NCBI GenBank assembly: GCA_030141605.1
Contig: JAQGDQ010000064.1
Location: 546,116 to 610,115, forward strand
Reading direction: 5' to 3'
Source: Tubiluchus corallicola
Taxonomy: Eukaryota; Priapulida; Priapulimorpha; Priapulimorphida; Tubiluchidae
DNA: 64,000 bases
Shown here: positions 23,001 to 35,786 of the stretch, one piece after another
Layout of the letters: every line of letters begins with the position of its first letter
Numbering within the stretch: position 1 is the first letter of the stretch
Made by a program: the position numbers and the translations under genes
The notes under the pieces: model-generated
The model's database searches: none
Told to the model about the DNA's origin: nothing
The model's input: the letters and a program-made list of their open reading frames with translations, nothing else

Positions 23001-26000
23001 GTAACGGAAGGTAGTGGTAAGTCAGTTTAGCTGTTACAAACATAAATTTGCAACAACAGTTGAGAGTCGATTCATTTTATTAAAATTTCTTTTTTGCAAT
23101 TTTATAATTCTGGTGACTTTCATGGATTTATTTTTCCTTTCAGTGACTTTTCTTTCTGATAACTAACCTTGCTGGGGAAATTTATAACTTCATGTCAGCA
23201 AACTAAACAAATAAAAATTACATTTAGAAATTATGAAGAAAGTTGATATTCTAGCAAAGTTATTAACTGTACATAAACAAATTAAAGTTCAGTTATAACT
23301 GTACATAAACAAATTAAAATTGGGTTTGGAAATTATGAAGAAAATTGATTTGAAATTCACCAGGGTAATAATACGCAAGCAACCAAAGCTGTTTCAACTC
23401 CTATTGCTGAAAAAGTCATTCCCTGTCACACACGCATTGTAGTACCCCAATAGTAGTGTTAGGTCAGCGGACAAATACAAATTTTCTACGTGTATTCCTG
23501 CCCTGTGTAACAAAATTCCATTAGCATTGTATGGTTGTAGCTTTATGGTCTTTAAAGCTAAATAAAAGATACACCTTTTTAATGAATATTTCACTTAAAC
23601 ATTCTATTTATAACAAATTTTATAACAAGTTTTTAACTTGTATTTTATTGTGCTTTTACTTATGTACATATTTTGCCAGTGTCTTAACATGTATTTCATT
23701 GTGATTTTACGCAAATAATGCCGGTTTAATTTTTTCCGTTACATTTTTATATTTTATATAATTTTACTTGTCAACAGTAAACTGAGTAGCACTGAAAAAA
23801 TCATTAATGATGATGATGATGATGATTGTCATTTCTCATTGTAGGTAATTCTGCTGCTGCACTTCATCGGTATTCATCTGATGACAACAGTGCAGAAACA
23901 ATTATTTATGACTGGCAGTACATGCCCCAGGCACTCGGAAAAATGCCTGATAGCCACGTTCGTAGGAGGCGATGTGCCAGACGAAGACGTCGTTGCTTAC
24001 GACAGTTTAACCAGGTTACAGTTTATACCTTTATTAGCAAAAACAGCACAATAGTTGTAAGTTGTTAATTTCTACCACTACGCAGCTATTTATACTTGCA
24101 TGGTTTCTGTTTGCTGTCCTAGTCTGTTTCTATTTCTATATTTCATTGTCACTCAATTTTTTTCTTTTGGTTTGAAAAACAACGTGTGCTCCTGCTTTGC
24201 TTAATAGTATCTTTTTGTGTCATTTTAGAAATTTGACCAATTATTTTTTACAGACAAGAGGACATAACGAAAGACAACAGGTTAAAAGGAACATTTCCAG
24301 AACCATGTGCAACAATTACGATCTGTTTGCTTCGTCTTCAGACTGGTATTATGTTTAATCACTTTGTGGGATTTTCTGTGTGTTAGTAAGAAGTAATGCT
24401 TAATTTCTTTTGATCATTATATTTTCACTTTGTATTCATGCGTAATGTTGTGTAAGTTTTGCGTAAGTTTTTCGTTAAAACGATTCATTTGTAAACTGTT
24501 AAAGGGAAATGGAAGCACTCTATAAAGTTAGCTTAAATCAATTCCTGTGTAACATAAACTTGTTTATTTTTTCTGTAAAAGCAGCCAACTCTGCGCCATC
24601 ATGGTTTTCGACTAGCATGACATCACTAGGTTTAGACATAGGCAGCGACCATTTGCATTACAAAATAAATGGGCATTACTGTGTTTAAAGAGGGGTTATA
24701 AATGTTTTCCCTCTTATCCTCCAATTGACCAAGAGATTTTTGTATTATGATAAAGACTAAGCAGGGCAATAAGATACCCCATGAAAGTTTTGTTTAATGT
24801 ATGTTACTAACTGGATAGAATGACCAATTGGCCATCTAGGTGCTCCTGGTAGGTCCATTGCACTATACTATTTATGTGTTGTTTATCAAGTCTTGTAACA
24901 ATTCTTCTAATAGGTTAATGATTTTTCAGTGTTTAATATAAGGGCACCAAGCTTAAAATGAGGTGTTCCACCTTTGCACTATATTGTTTATGTGTGGTTT
25001 ATCAAGTCTTGTAACAATTCTTCTAATAGGTTAATGATTTTTCAATGTTTAATTTTCAGCACTCACTTTAAATATGATATTTCCTCGGCAGAATGTTAGA
25101 AAAATCACTTTGCAGGGTTGCGACGATATAATTGCAATTGCATCAATATAAAAAGTAAGAAGGTTGGGTCTGACCAAGGTATGGGTCTGACCAAGGTAGT
25201 GCTGTAGCCTACCACAGTGGAGTCTCAGGCAGAACCCCGGCAGTCGATGCTCTTTTCGCATTCAAACATTTTAAATGCTTATTTTAGTACTAAATCTAGC
25301 AGTAGAAATACTTTTCAAGCAGCACTTTTTAACTCTAAATGAGTGCTCCCTACATTTTTAGACACTTAGGAAAATCTTTCTCGCATTTTTTTCGAATGTG
25401 CAAGCTCCAGGAAAAGAAAGATTGCTTTAAACCATTAAGTCAAAGACAATTTTTTTTCACGTTGTCTAGAACTGTAAATGGACAGTTCTTTTTTTAGCAA
25501 AGGGAGAGGATATTCTTTCTCACTGTGGTTGCATTTTGTACCATACTTATGTTGAAGTGACATTTGGTGGAAAATCAATAGAAATATTTCATAATCTGAG
25601 GAAAGGTAGGTTAGTTCCCCTACCAAATTGGTATGGTTGGAATATCTGTATGTGGAGTTTTTACCCGTACAAAATTTGCAGCTGATCAGTGCCTTAATAC
25701 CCTAAGACGAAAACTGTTAAAAGGTCTGAAGAGTCATTGATTTTTGTAGGCAATATATACAATGTACAATGTAGACCTTTCAAAATTTAATGCCATTTAC
25801 TGGGCTGTTTTATGGCTTAATTCAAATTGTAATTATGATGGGTAGCCTTACAAAAGCAGATTCATTTCTACTTTGAATAGCAATGTACGCAGTATTATAT
25901 TTGTTGAACTTTAAATTACGGTAGCCATGAATCATTTATTCAAACAAGCAAACTCAAATTTTACAAAAATGATATTTTATCTTATTTAACGGATTTTCTT

Positions 26001-29000
26001 TTGTTAGTTATATTCAGTTGTGTGAGTATTCATGCTACTAAACAACATTGTTAAGGCATGACAGTGTCAATGCCATACTTGACCAGTATCTGCAAAAAGT
26101 ACGGGTTTTGATGGGTTGCTCACGTGATTAACACTTGGCCCTGCAATATGTGCAGTGCAGATACAAAGATAAGATGTTTGCTTGCTGATAACTTGCATAA
26201 ACTTTTTAAGGCATTCCTGGCGACTCACATTAATGACATCAGCAGCACTAATCGAAATTCGAAACACTCATTTTTAACTGTTAAAAGTCTGTTTCACGCT
26301 TAAAAATATCGATGTCATTCCCCTCATTCCCTGCTTACAACTTAACGAAGCCGTAAGTTCAGTGAAAAGTATGTGATTTTCACTTTCACTGTATGAATAT
26401 TAATTTAAACCTTATTTTGTAAAGTGCTTCCAATCCCCTTTAAACTTCCATGCGTTTTGAAAATGATGAATTGTATTGAAGTGATTTTTTTATTTTACAG
26501 CTGTGCTGAAGAGATATACCACTCTGTCGAGGCTAAGGATTATAACAGGGACAGTGACTACACTCCAAGCCAGTCTACTGTCACTGCTACTAGTCTTTCA
26601 GAAAGCGAAAATGAATCAGTTTTTGGGACTGGTTATAAAACCCGTCAGAAGTCTAAACTTGAGCTTCAGAAGCAGTGTACATTGCTAAAGTCTTGTAGAG
26701 TTGTTCTTAAAGAAACTGATGACAAGAGTATGCGCAACTGTCAGTTTTTTCAAGATTTTTCTGAAAAAGTCAATGGAGGTTTTAAAAGGTCACACAACTG
26801 TTCTCTTTCAGAACCTACTGAAACAAGACGGTCTTTTGATGATACCAGTTACAATAGACGACCTTTAGTGCAGAGACATAAATTTAATGCAAATCTTGTT
26901 ACTTCTCCATGCAAATATTTATCTGCAAGTCAGATGATGTCAATTAGTGACAGTAATAATAAATTCTTAAAGCCTTGCAAGGTTGTTGTTAACGGAAACA
27001 TTGACTATCGAAACTCCTTTGTACAACGTGTTGACTCAGAGAAGCCGGGAAAATTATTCAAAATGTGTGATAAAAATGAAATTCATTTCTCATATGCAGC
27101 AAAAAGAAGATCAAGAAGATTACGATACTTAATGACTGATAATTTTCCAGCCATTTTTGAGCCTAATTTGAGAAACAGTACTAGAAGACTCTTAAGCGAG
27201 CAAATGCAACGGACAAACTCTCGTGTATTGAGCAACAGTAAGGAAGTTTCATTAAAAGGAAAGCGAAGACGTTTGCAATTGTCACAGAATGCCATCCTGC
27301 AGAAAAACCACAGACAAGCTCATTCATTTACGAACAAACTTAAGCTAGCTACCTATTGTGGAGTGAGTAGTTTTGATTACCCAGTAAAGTTCCCAAAAGT
27401 TTTATTGAATGACATCATGAAAACTGCAAGATCACATGATATAAAAAACTGGTTTACGAAAGACTGGCGGCATTCTGAGTTCAAAATAACACCATGTTCT
27501 GTACAGCAAGTGTATATGTTTGGAATGCAGGGTGAATCTAGTGGTGACAGCTGTGATGAAGGACCTCCTTTATTTCCGACAAATGACCACTGCAGCAGTG
27601 ATTCAGAAGTGAATCCACTACAAGATCTTGATGTTGAAAATAGTGACGGAGAGGCTGAGAAAATAGAAGAACCTGAAAAGGGTAGCGAAGAATCACCAGT
27701 CGAAAGTCCGCACGTGGATCGTCCATGCTTAGATTCCGATGATAGCAATAACAGCAAAATTGAAGATAATCACAGTGAAATTGATGCTAGATCTATCCAC
27801 ATTGCTTGTGATTCCGAAGAGATGCAACTCAAACAAGGGAATTCTAATGTTTCTAGTCATTGTAATCATTCTGATAGTGAAGAAAATTCATTGCATCAGT
27901 CAAGTGTTGTTTCTAGTCATAAATTTAGTGGGGCGTCAAGTCCAGAAAATGCCAATGTGAACTCACCTTTACTATCTAGTAAAAATTCAAGTCCTCGTAC
28001 CAATAGAAATGATTCTGCTTTGTCAAACAGAGTGCTAAGCCCTGAACTAACAGATGGAAGTTTGCATGAACAAGCAAGTAAACACTCTAGCCTTGAACCA
28101 AGTGAAACAAATGTTACGTTGCAAAATTCTAATAGTTCTTGTAGTGCTGTTGATAATAAAGTACTAGCTGAATGCTATTCAAATTCTGCAGCTGACAGCC
28201 CAGATGATTCACCTTTAGTGGTTTCTTCTTCTTCATCTAAGCATTGTGTAGTGCCTTCAAGTACTCGATCCATAAAACCTGGTTGTGATATCATTAGTCC
28301 AACACGATGCCATACCAATTTAGGTGAAGAACAGCCTCAGCTTGAGAATAGTGACAGTGACACCATAGTTGAGGATGCTGATATTGAAAAAAGTGCAAGC
28401 GACATTGAAGATCATGCAAGTGAAGCTGAAGATGACGAACAAGGTACGTGCAAAAGCAAACAGAATTGTACTCAAGTAAAGGAAGAAGACGCTTGTATCA
28501 GGACTAATTTAGCTGCAGTTAAACGTGAACAAGCTGATGTTCAGGATCATAGTCTTGCGGACAGTGATGTGAAATTGTCAGCAGACAATGATGAATTTTT
28601 TACACGTAGCCCCAACAGTGCAAACTGTTTACATAGAGTAGAAGATTTACATGCTAGTAAATCTGCTGATAGAATTACTATTGAAGAAAATGAAAGCGAC
28701 TTAATGTTAACCAACAACTCAAACAAGGTAGGAGAATTATGTATTTCCAACAAACCTAGTGATAATGCAGGTGAAGTTTCAAAAAAGCATGCACGGAATA
28801 ATGAAAAAGCAAAAAAGGAAAAATCAACAAAAAAACAAGAACAACATTTGCTGTGTACACCAGCAAATATTAATTCTTTAAAACATTCTTCGGGTGGTGT
28901 TGATGGTGATAATGTTGCGCCTTTCGAGAGTGATGAAGAAGCTGTAAAAGTTGACGTGGGACCACAGCCAAAAATAAGCATATCAGATTTGCCTCGAATT

Positions 29001-31804
29001 CCAAAAAAGAAACAAACCGAAGTTGTTTCTGCACCAGTTGTTACAGCACCAGAATCACACAAAAGAAGTGTGCTAGATTATGGTGAAAAAATGGATATCC
29101 ATGCCTATCAAGAACAACAAAGTTGGAAGGAATATAAGCGCCATGCAATAATACGTCGTGAAAAGAGTGACTACCCTCGTGACCGGAAACTGGTAAATGT
29201 TGGTATGAAGAGAAAAATGGCAGAAGATGATGCTGCAGTAGTTGGCAAAACAGATAAAGTATTAGAAAATTCAAAAAAACCTAGTCAAAATTTGAATACT
29301 TTTGCTAAAGTAGATTCTGCTCAGTCAAGCAGACAAATGGCTACTCACGAAAAAGATCTTTCAAAAGTCGACCAGCAACTGGAAGAGCCGGTTTTTGATG
29401 TAGGTAAAAAACACCATGGTGAAGAATCTGCTTACAGAAAACAAGCAAAAGTGAAGGAAGAAAAGAATGCCAGCAGGGTTAATGATCCACCTTGGCTTCA
29501 GAATTATGATGCTAAAATTGATTTACCATTTCCAAAAAGTAGTTCTAAGTCAACTAATGATAGTACTCTCCTAAGAAGATACACAGGAGAAAAAAGAGAT
29601 AAATGTGCAAAAACACATAGGCCTAACGACAGACTAGATAAGCACCGTCATAGCCATAGAAATGAGTCAAAACACAGCAAATCGAAAACTCGGTGTCATA
29701 ATTCCCCACATAGCGGGTTGAGATCAAAAAGTGTTCATTGGACTTCTGGTGGTAATGAAAGTCCCATTCCGTCTCCGCCATCTGTGTCACCACCTTCACC
29801 ACCCATGGAGTTGTCTCCTTTTAATGATAGTCCTGTACATAAACTGGACACCCGAGATTCTTTGAAAAAACGTGATCATGAAGATACATCAGACTGGCTG
29901 ACAGTTTTTGGAGAGTCTCGAACTAAGAAAGAAGCCAAAAGCAAGAAAGGGAAAGTTGAAAAGAAATCTCAAACGTTGAAGCCACTTGCACAGTTACCTA
30001 ATCCTGGAACATTTAGTTCTTCTGCTCCTAACAGCTGTCTTCCACAGCCATCAGATAAAAATTGGCCTAGTTATCCACCTGCAATGCCCATGTTTCCAAC
30101 CAATATACCACCACCTCCCATTGGAACACCTTTGCCTTTTCCACCTCCCCTAGCAGTTAACAGGCCGCCAGCGAATTTACCGGCTCATGACTCTGCAACT
30201 GTTGTGCCTGATAGTAAAAAGGAAAATGGAAATGATGCTTACGATGTTGTTGACATGGAGATCGAGCTTTCTCCACACTCACCGGAAGAGAAACTTAGTC
30301 TGCCACGTCCTCAGCAGAAACGCCGCACTGTGGCTTTTGTATCCAGTGTACCCGTCAGCTCTAAACAAAAGGTACTCAATCTTGTAAAGTGATACAGCTA
30401 TACTTCTATATTTCTGTACACTGTTTCTCCTAGTAATTAATTACTATACGTGCAATAGAAGAATTCTTTTCCCACTTTCTTTCTTCTGAAACCTGCTTAT
30501 TGTACTGGGTTATTACAAGTTAGTTTCATTATTCGGAGTTTTATTCATTCCAAACAAATTTGAAACATAATTATGCATTATTACAGCTCATTTTCATTTA
30601 CTGTACTTCTTTTCAGTTGGGTTTCAAACTGAAGCTTATGCTACGTGTCCCCATTGAAAATAAATTTGGTGTTTGTTCAAAGAAGCAATATTGTGTAAGC
30701 CACAAAACTTTGTGCGATGTACAAGTTTTTGTCGACTCCTACTTGATAGCAACTAAGATTGATTTTCTTATCTTACTCAATCATTGTAACTTGTAAAGCA
30801 TTTTCAAATGCAGAAGCATTGCTATTACCTTGCTTTGTTACTATTAAGCATGTATTCAAATGATTCCACTGTTTTCACTTGCTTTTCATGTAATTTTCAA
30901 TACCTTACAGCCAGCGATTAACAGGCAACAACAACAGGAGAAAGCTGTAGATGCAGTAAAGTATGCTTTGAAACCATATTACCGTAGCGGTGAACTAAAC
31001 AAAGATCAGTACAAGGATATCATGAGAAAATGTGTCCCTAAGGTATGCATTGATGTGTTGCTGGGTGTAAATTGTAAAAAAATGCCTTAATTAAGCTAAG
31101 GAAGATCGCAGTTGTTAACTAAGTCTGTTTGCATTCCCATTTTCTTGGCTGAAATCATTAAACAATGCATTTGGGAATATAGCCCTTCTGAGCAAGTACA
31201 TTGCATATTACATATGGCAATTTAATCACACATGAAAAAGCAGTCTAGTATCAGTATGATCAGATGAGCTGGCATTTATGGCATGCATTTAAAATAGTAA
31301 CAAACTGTTAGAACTGGAAAATAGATTGTGACAGCATGCTGTGATACAAACCTAACATAACCGGTGTAAGTCTTGTGATTTGGTATTTAAATTTTGTTTT
31401 TTAAAGTCGTAAAATTAGCTAGACATCAACAGTGCTAACAAACCACAGTTCATCAGTCACATATGCACAAACCAAGCCAGTTGTGAGATATAGCAACAAT
31501 CACTAAAAGATTTAGGCAGATCTGTGTAGTGAAGCACTGGTGTAGGCCGTTTTGTAATGTTGGGTTGATTATTATGTGTTGGCTTGTTGCTGGCTTCTGC
31601 ATCCCTCAATGCACATAACTTTTACACACCTTTTTACAGATCTGCCATAACATTCATCAGGATATCGATGGCAACCGTGTGAAGATACTTGTACATGGTT
31701 ACGTCAGTAAAATTCGACAAGAAAAAGTCGTTCAAGTAAAGAGGCCAGTTCCACAAAGTAGACATCAATCACACACGAGTGCAAAGACAGGACATAGAAG
31801 GTGA
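20008..31804 (+). CDS. PHRF1: PHD and RING finger domain protein 1 (PHRF1)
   Basis: Coding exons: 20030-20087 (ATG at 20030 or 20033), 20476-20702, 20970-21089, 21457-21540, 22451-22590, 22901-23016, 23845-24014, 24254-24345, 26501-30371, 30911-31042, 31640-31804. Joined length is 5175 nt, 1724 aa, close to vertebrate PHRF1 (about 1650). A RING occupies residues 103-143 (CxxC, CxH, CxxC, CxxD; the last ligand is Asp, as usual in this family). A PHD finger occupies 189-233 (CxxC, CxxC, HxxC, CxxC). The giant exon encodes an acidic/serine-rich middle, a conserved DWLTVFG segment and two proline-rich runs. Residues about 1635-1700 form an SRI-like helical domain (AVKYALKPYYRSGELNKDQY). By family knowledge this is an E3 ligase that reads chromatin through its PHD, binds phosphorylated RNA polymerase II through the SRI-like domain, and acts in TGF-beta signalling (TGIF turnover) and DNA repair. 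The stop is TGA at 31802; a GT inside it could be an alternative donor. Confidence 0.9.
23222..23352. repeat. Local duplication in PHRF1 intron
   Basis: TTAACTGTACATAAACAAAT and AGAAATTATGAAGAAAGTTG recur in diverged form within 130 bp (for example TAACTGTACATAAACAAATT near 23267 and again near 23297). Confidence 0.55.
24855..25055. repeat. Two copies of an 84-bp segment, 116 bp apart
   Basis: TTTATCAAGTCTTGTAACAA and the following AATTCTTCTAATAGGTTAAT occur near 24885 and again near 25001, nearly identical over about 84 bp, in the 2.2-kb intron before the giant PHRF1 exon. The remainder of that intron (24346-26500) holds nothing I recognise. Confidence 0.8.
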
Positions 31805-31842
31805 CATTTGTAAAACTGCGTATCGTTAGTGATTTATAACAA

Positions 31843-31848
31843 AATAAA
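31843..31848 (+). terminator. Polyadenylation signal of PHRF1 (AATAAA)
   Basis: A canonical AATAAA only 39 bp after the TGA stop codon. It would give a very short 3' UTR; later signals could also be used. Confidence 0.45.
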
Positions 31849-32121
31849 AGATCTGTTAATTGTTAATGCTCTCTATAAATAATGATTACATATTTGATGG
31901 TGTGAATTCCCATTGCAGGACATTGAAGTTTGGAGAGAACATTATCAATAGTTTAACCTGGCAATTCTTTTTAATAAGTATGATTTACATTTATTAGTGG
32001 CTAAATGATTGTTTTTAGATCAAGGTCTTTTAATGAAAATCATATTATTCATATATGGTCATTCTTTTAGGGACAAAAATCCCAAGAATAAAAGGGTTTT
32101 CGATCCCTTAAAATGCATTTA

Positions 32122-32575
32122 CAGTAAAACTTTATAGGAACAATTTTGTCTAGGCAATGGTTGCTATAGCAACAGGATTTAGGCAGATTTTCTTTGTTAA
32201 AAATTTTACCTTTTACACTGGCAGTCAGGAGGTGTAAGACTTGCATAAGTCACAAGTAATGAAATAGAATCTTGTACTTGATAGAACTGCAGTCTTTAGC
32301 ACTTATTAGTCCATGAGGTAACAAAGCATGAAACTATACTGTGGGCAAAGTAGTTTTTATTGCACTAGCAGCTCTTTTAAACATGGTAACACAACAAGTA
32401 GTGTTTTATAGTGATTGGAGTCAGATAAAAAGTCGGTGTTTAAGTAAAAAATTTTGAGTCAAAAAATCTTTGTTAAAATTAAGCATGCATTGTTAAGTGA
32501 AAAAAGGTGTCAAATATCTAGTGCCGTTAAAAAGAAACATCTCTAAATGGGGTATCATTAAACTAGGACTTACTG
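32122..32575. mobile_element. Possible degenerate pogo-like MITE
   Basis: TA-CAGTAAAACTTTATAGGA at the left and, on the other strand, TA-CAGTAAGTCCTAGTTTAA at the right bound 454 bp without coding capacity. Only the first six bases of the ends match strictly, so the call rests on the TA flanks and the CAGT-type ends. Confidence 0.3.
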
Positions 32576-33940
32576 TATTTTAGTCATGTAATTGGTAGTT
32601 TGCACGAATTCTTCTGGCTTATTGTTTGCTATTTATTGTTATTTTTTGTAGATAATGTAAATTTTAAGAGATTAGTTTTTTGTGTTACATTTTAAGCTTT
32701 TACAGTCAGTGTTTTAGAAACACAGACTCAGAACAAAGACCTACAAGAGATTTTTCATAAATGTAATTTGTAGATAGTTGTTCATATTGGATAGTTAGTG
32801 AGATATTATAGAATATATTACTGTCACTTGTTTTGCATAGAATCCGAACAATTGCAATCACACATATTAGATATCAGCAGTTTAAGATGATGGCATGATA
32901 TAGTCTATGATATGAAAGTAAATCAAAGAGTTAAGGGTGGAAAGAAAGTGCAGCATTTTATCTAAAGCATTAGGAGAAGAAAATGTGATTGTAGTAAGTA
33001 CTAATACACGGCTATATGTATTACATATATTCACCACAGGTTTAATATGATCTTTCTTTTTTTGTTGTTGTATAGGGTTAGTCATTGTGTAAAACAATAT
33101 TATAATTGTCATATTAAAATTTAATAACTAATGTGCTTGAATTCGTTAAATATTGGTAAAATCTGAAGTGAGTTTATTTTTGAAGGTTTTATTGTAATTA
33201 TTATATCTTTAGTAAACATTTATATTAAATTACAGCGAAGAAAATTTTATTGTATAATATAAGTTTTGCAGATTTTTGTTCTTATCCTTGCTATTCACAA
33301 AACCTAATCTAATCATAGATCTATGTTCAAAGAAGTTTTGCCCTACATTGAATTTTCTAATCAGATTCTAATAAGACTGTAGAGATTCTGTACTTGTGAA
33401 ATTTTGAACTGCATTAGCTTTAGCTGTAATCATGCATCTATATAATGGATTGTTTTTAACTATTATATGAACTGCTTTTAAATTAATAGTATATATACAC
33501 CTTTGACCACTGATATTATAAATTAGGTGTGTTACACGAAATCATTGTTTGTTAAATGATACACAACAATGTAATTCTCACTATGTGAGCAGTGTGGCGG
33601 TTGTAGCGACTAGCAAGGTTATTTAAAACAGTATTTATGTGTAATACTGTTTTGTGTAAAGTACTGTTGCAAATTAATGCACTATAATAAACATGGCAAA
33701 TCTAAATCTTTGTGTACTTATTTTAATTTATAAAAGTTATAACATGGTTATCATTTTGCTGTTAGAGAAGTGCTTTAGTAAGCATTGACCTCCAAAAATA
33801 CCCACACGAGGCATTGTCATCATGATTATATGTGAGCATGACGCACAGTACATGGTAATACTAAACAGTAGTTTGGTGAGAAGTATTAAATATATCGTAC
33901 TGTGGACTGATTTCTTTTAGATTTTAGAAAATTTTAATGA

Positions 33941-34201
33941 GGATCAGACTCAGAGTAATTCAAGAAATTACCAGTAGGGTATCCTAAGATATAGTCCAGA
34001 TTAAGCAGGTACTGAGTGTACAAGTCTAGTGTACTGAGTTAAAGCAGCATTTAGATCTATTCTAACAATATGTCCATTAGGGTCAAACTTAAGTAATTCA
34101 AGTAACTGCCAGTAGTGTCACATAAGATACAGTCCAGATTAAGCAGATACTGCAGAACTTAAAGCAGCATTTAGGTTTATCCTAACTGTATGTCCATTAT
34201 A
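33941..34201. repeat. Diverged tandem duplication, unit about 120-140 bp
   Basis: The segment from 33941 (GGATCAGACTCAGAGTAATT) is repeated from 34081 (GGTCAAACTTAAGTAATTCA). Shared blocks are AGTCCAGATTAAGCAG, TTAAAGCAGCATTTAG and TGTCCATTA. The first copy carries about 20 extra bases. Confidence 0.8.
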
Positions 34202-35579
34202 ACTGCCAGACATAATAAGTGGATCGAATCTGACATTTAAATTAGACTTATTAATGAAAAAGTACTCTTTCTAAAATCCCTCTCTGGCGCTTTTATCTGC
34301 TTTAGTAACTCAACCATGCATCATCTCTCATAACTGTAATGATCACGCTCACTAGACATAAAATGCGTCTCCATAACTAGTTGTTTATTCTGTAAGAAAA
34401 ATTACAAATATTTTCACGCCATCAATTATGAGCAGTTGAAACATTAAGCCTAGTTCACATATACAAATTTGTCTGCTATAATACAGCATAATGATGATAC
34501 CTGATTACTGCAAAAATTGCTAAAGAACAATTGCAATTGCAAGAGATAATTATAATTATGCCTATTACAAAATTGATAAGTGCGGAAACAATACATACGT
34601 CATTGGATCCTCTGGGATTTGGAATGACTAAACAAGCAACGGCTATAACTATTTCCAAGTATAAGAATAAGCTGTGTCACTAATATAAGCAGATTTGATC
34701 TCAACAGCACGGGTCTGTTAAGCCTAGTTGCAAGAGAAAAAGTGTACTACATTAGAAACCGGCTTCACTAAACCCACAACGTTATGTTCTGTGGCTTCCA
34801 GTCATTGCATTTAAATTAAAGGTGTTTAAGGTCGTACCCGTTACAATAACCATTGTGATTATCGACGCTATCACCATTATAACAGATGTCACATCATCTT
34901 CATTATACCGGTTCTGATAGTAGTTGGTCCATGCGCAGGGTTTTCAGTGGGATTCTGTGTCTGTTTGTCTACACAATAAAATCGTAATCACGAGATTTGG
35001 TATAAGGATGGTCCTAGGTCTGGGCAAGACCTGTAAGCTTATTGCTTGAAAACGTATAAGTACCCAAAGACTGAACTTGTGATTAATCTGGAAGGCTTTT
35101 GCTTAGAATATTGCCCACGATGACAATAGTGCATAAATACAGTGTGTTGTTTAATCACGTCTGTGCGCAACTGTCTACATATTTCGATCAAAACAACAGA
35201 GTTGGCGCAGGGATATAGGTCTGATTAATTAAAACCTGGAAAATTAAAAAACCCAATGTTTTAATGTCAATTAAAGGGCACATCACATCTATGCTCATGC
35301 TATAAAATCAAAATTAGATGAAGCCAAACTAACGAAACACTGCAGAGGGACATGTCTGAGAAAAACTAGGAATTTCCTTTTTTGGCTCAAAAGGCCAAGT
35401 TCAAGCTCATGCGGTCAAAAAATATAAAATATTTTTATATATAAAATCACTAAACCTGACACAGAGATAGGCCTATACGGTTATACCCTATAGCTAAGAC
35501 CCTGGAAACCCATTGCATTTTGCTACAAACGGCCAAGGTCAAGGGTAGAGAATGGGCCGAAGTCTGAGCACATCCTAGT

Positions 35580-35786
35580 TCTATACCTGCACGTTACGTG
35601 CACCTAAACCGCCTACCATACTTCAGCGTGTACGCGCGAACGCTTCGATTGTTGCTACCTGTGCTTTCGCGGGAAATACAAGCATGCGCCGTGACGGGAC
35701 TCTAGTTCTCTCCTCTCTGCAGAGATTATTTAGTTGTGTGATCTCAGTGATGCTGAAGACTGAAGAGCTGAAACACTTCTGCTAAA
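35580..35786 (+). promoter_or_regulatory. Likely promoter and 5' UTR of the Ly6-like gene
   Basis: A CpG-containing stretch (for example GTGTACGCGCGAACGCTTCG near 35630 and GCGCCGTGACGGGAC near 35687) directly upstream of the ATG at 35787, in contrast to AT-rich flanks. No clear TATA box; the exact start site is unknown. Confidence 0.4.

Larger units (their letters stand above)
31849..35570. other. Intergenic spacer between PHRF1 and the Ly6-like gene
   Basis: AT-rich and gene-free as far as I can see, apart from the possible MITE at 32122-32575 and the duplication at 33941-34201. No RNA gene was recognised. Confidence 0.5.

Noticed and set aside
26424-26500. Upstream ATG that would extend the giant PHRF1 exon as a stand-alone gene start
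   Set aside because: A strong acceptor (TTTTATTTTACAG ending 26500) joins in phase to the exon ending at 24345, and the frame before it has no family resemblance; the ATG is intronic.
30372-30392. Stop codon at the end of the giant PHRF1 exon as the true C-terminus
   Set aside because: A donor (GTACTC) at 30372 and the in-phase exon 30911-31042 encode the conserved SRI-like C-terminal domain expected for PHRF1. A short isoform remains possible.
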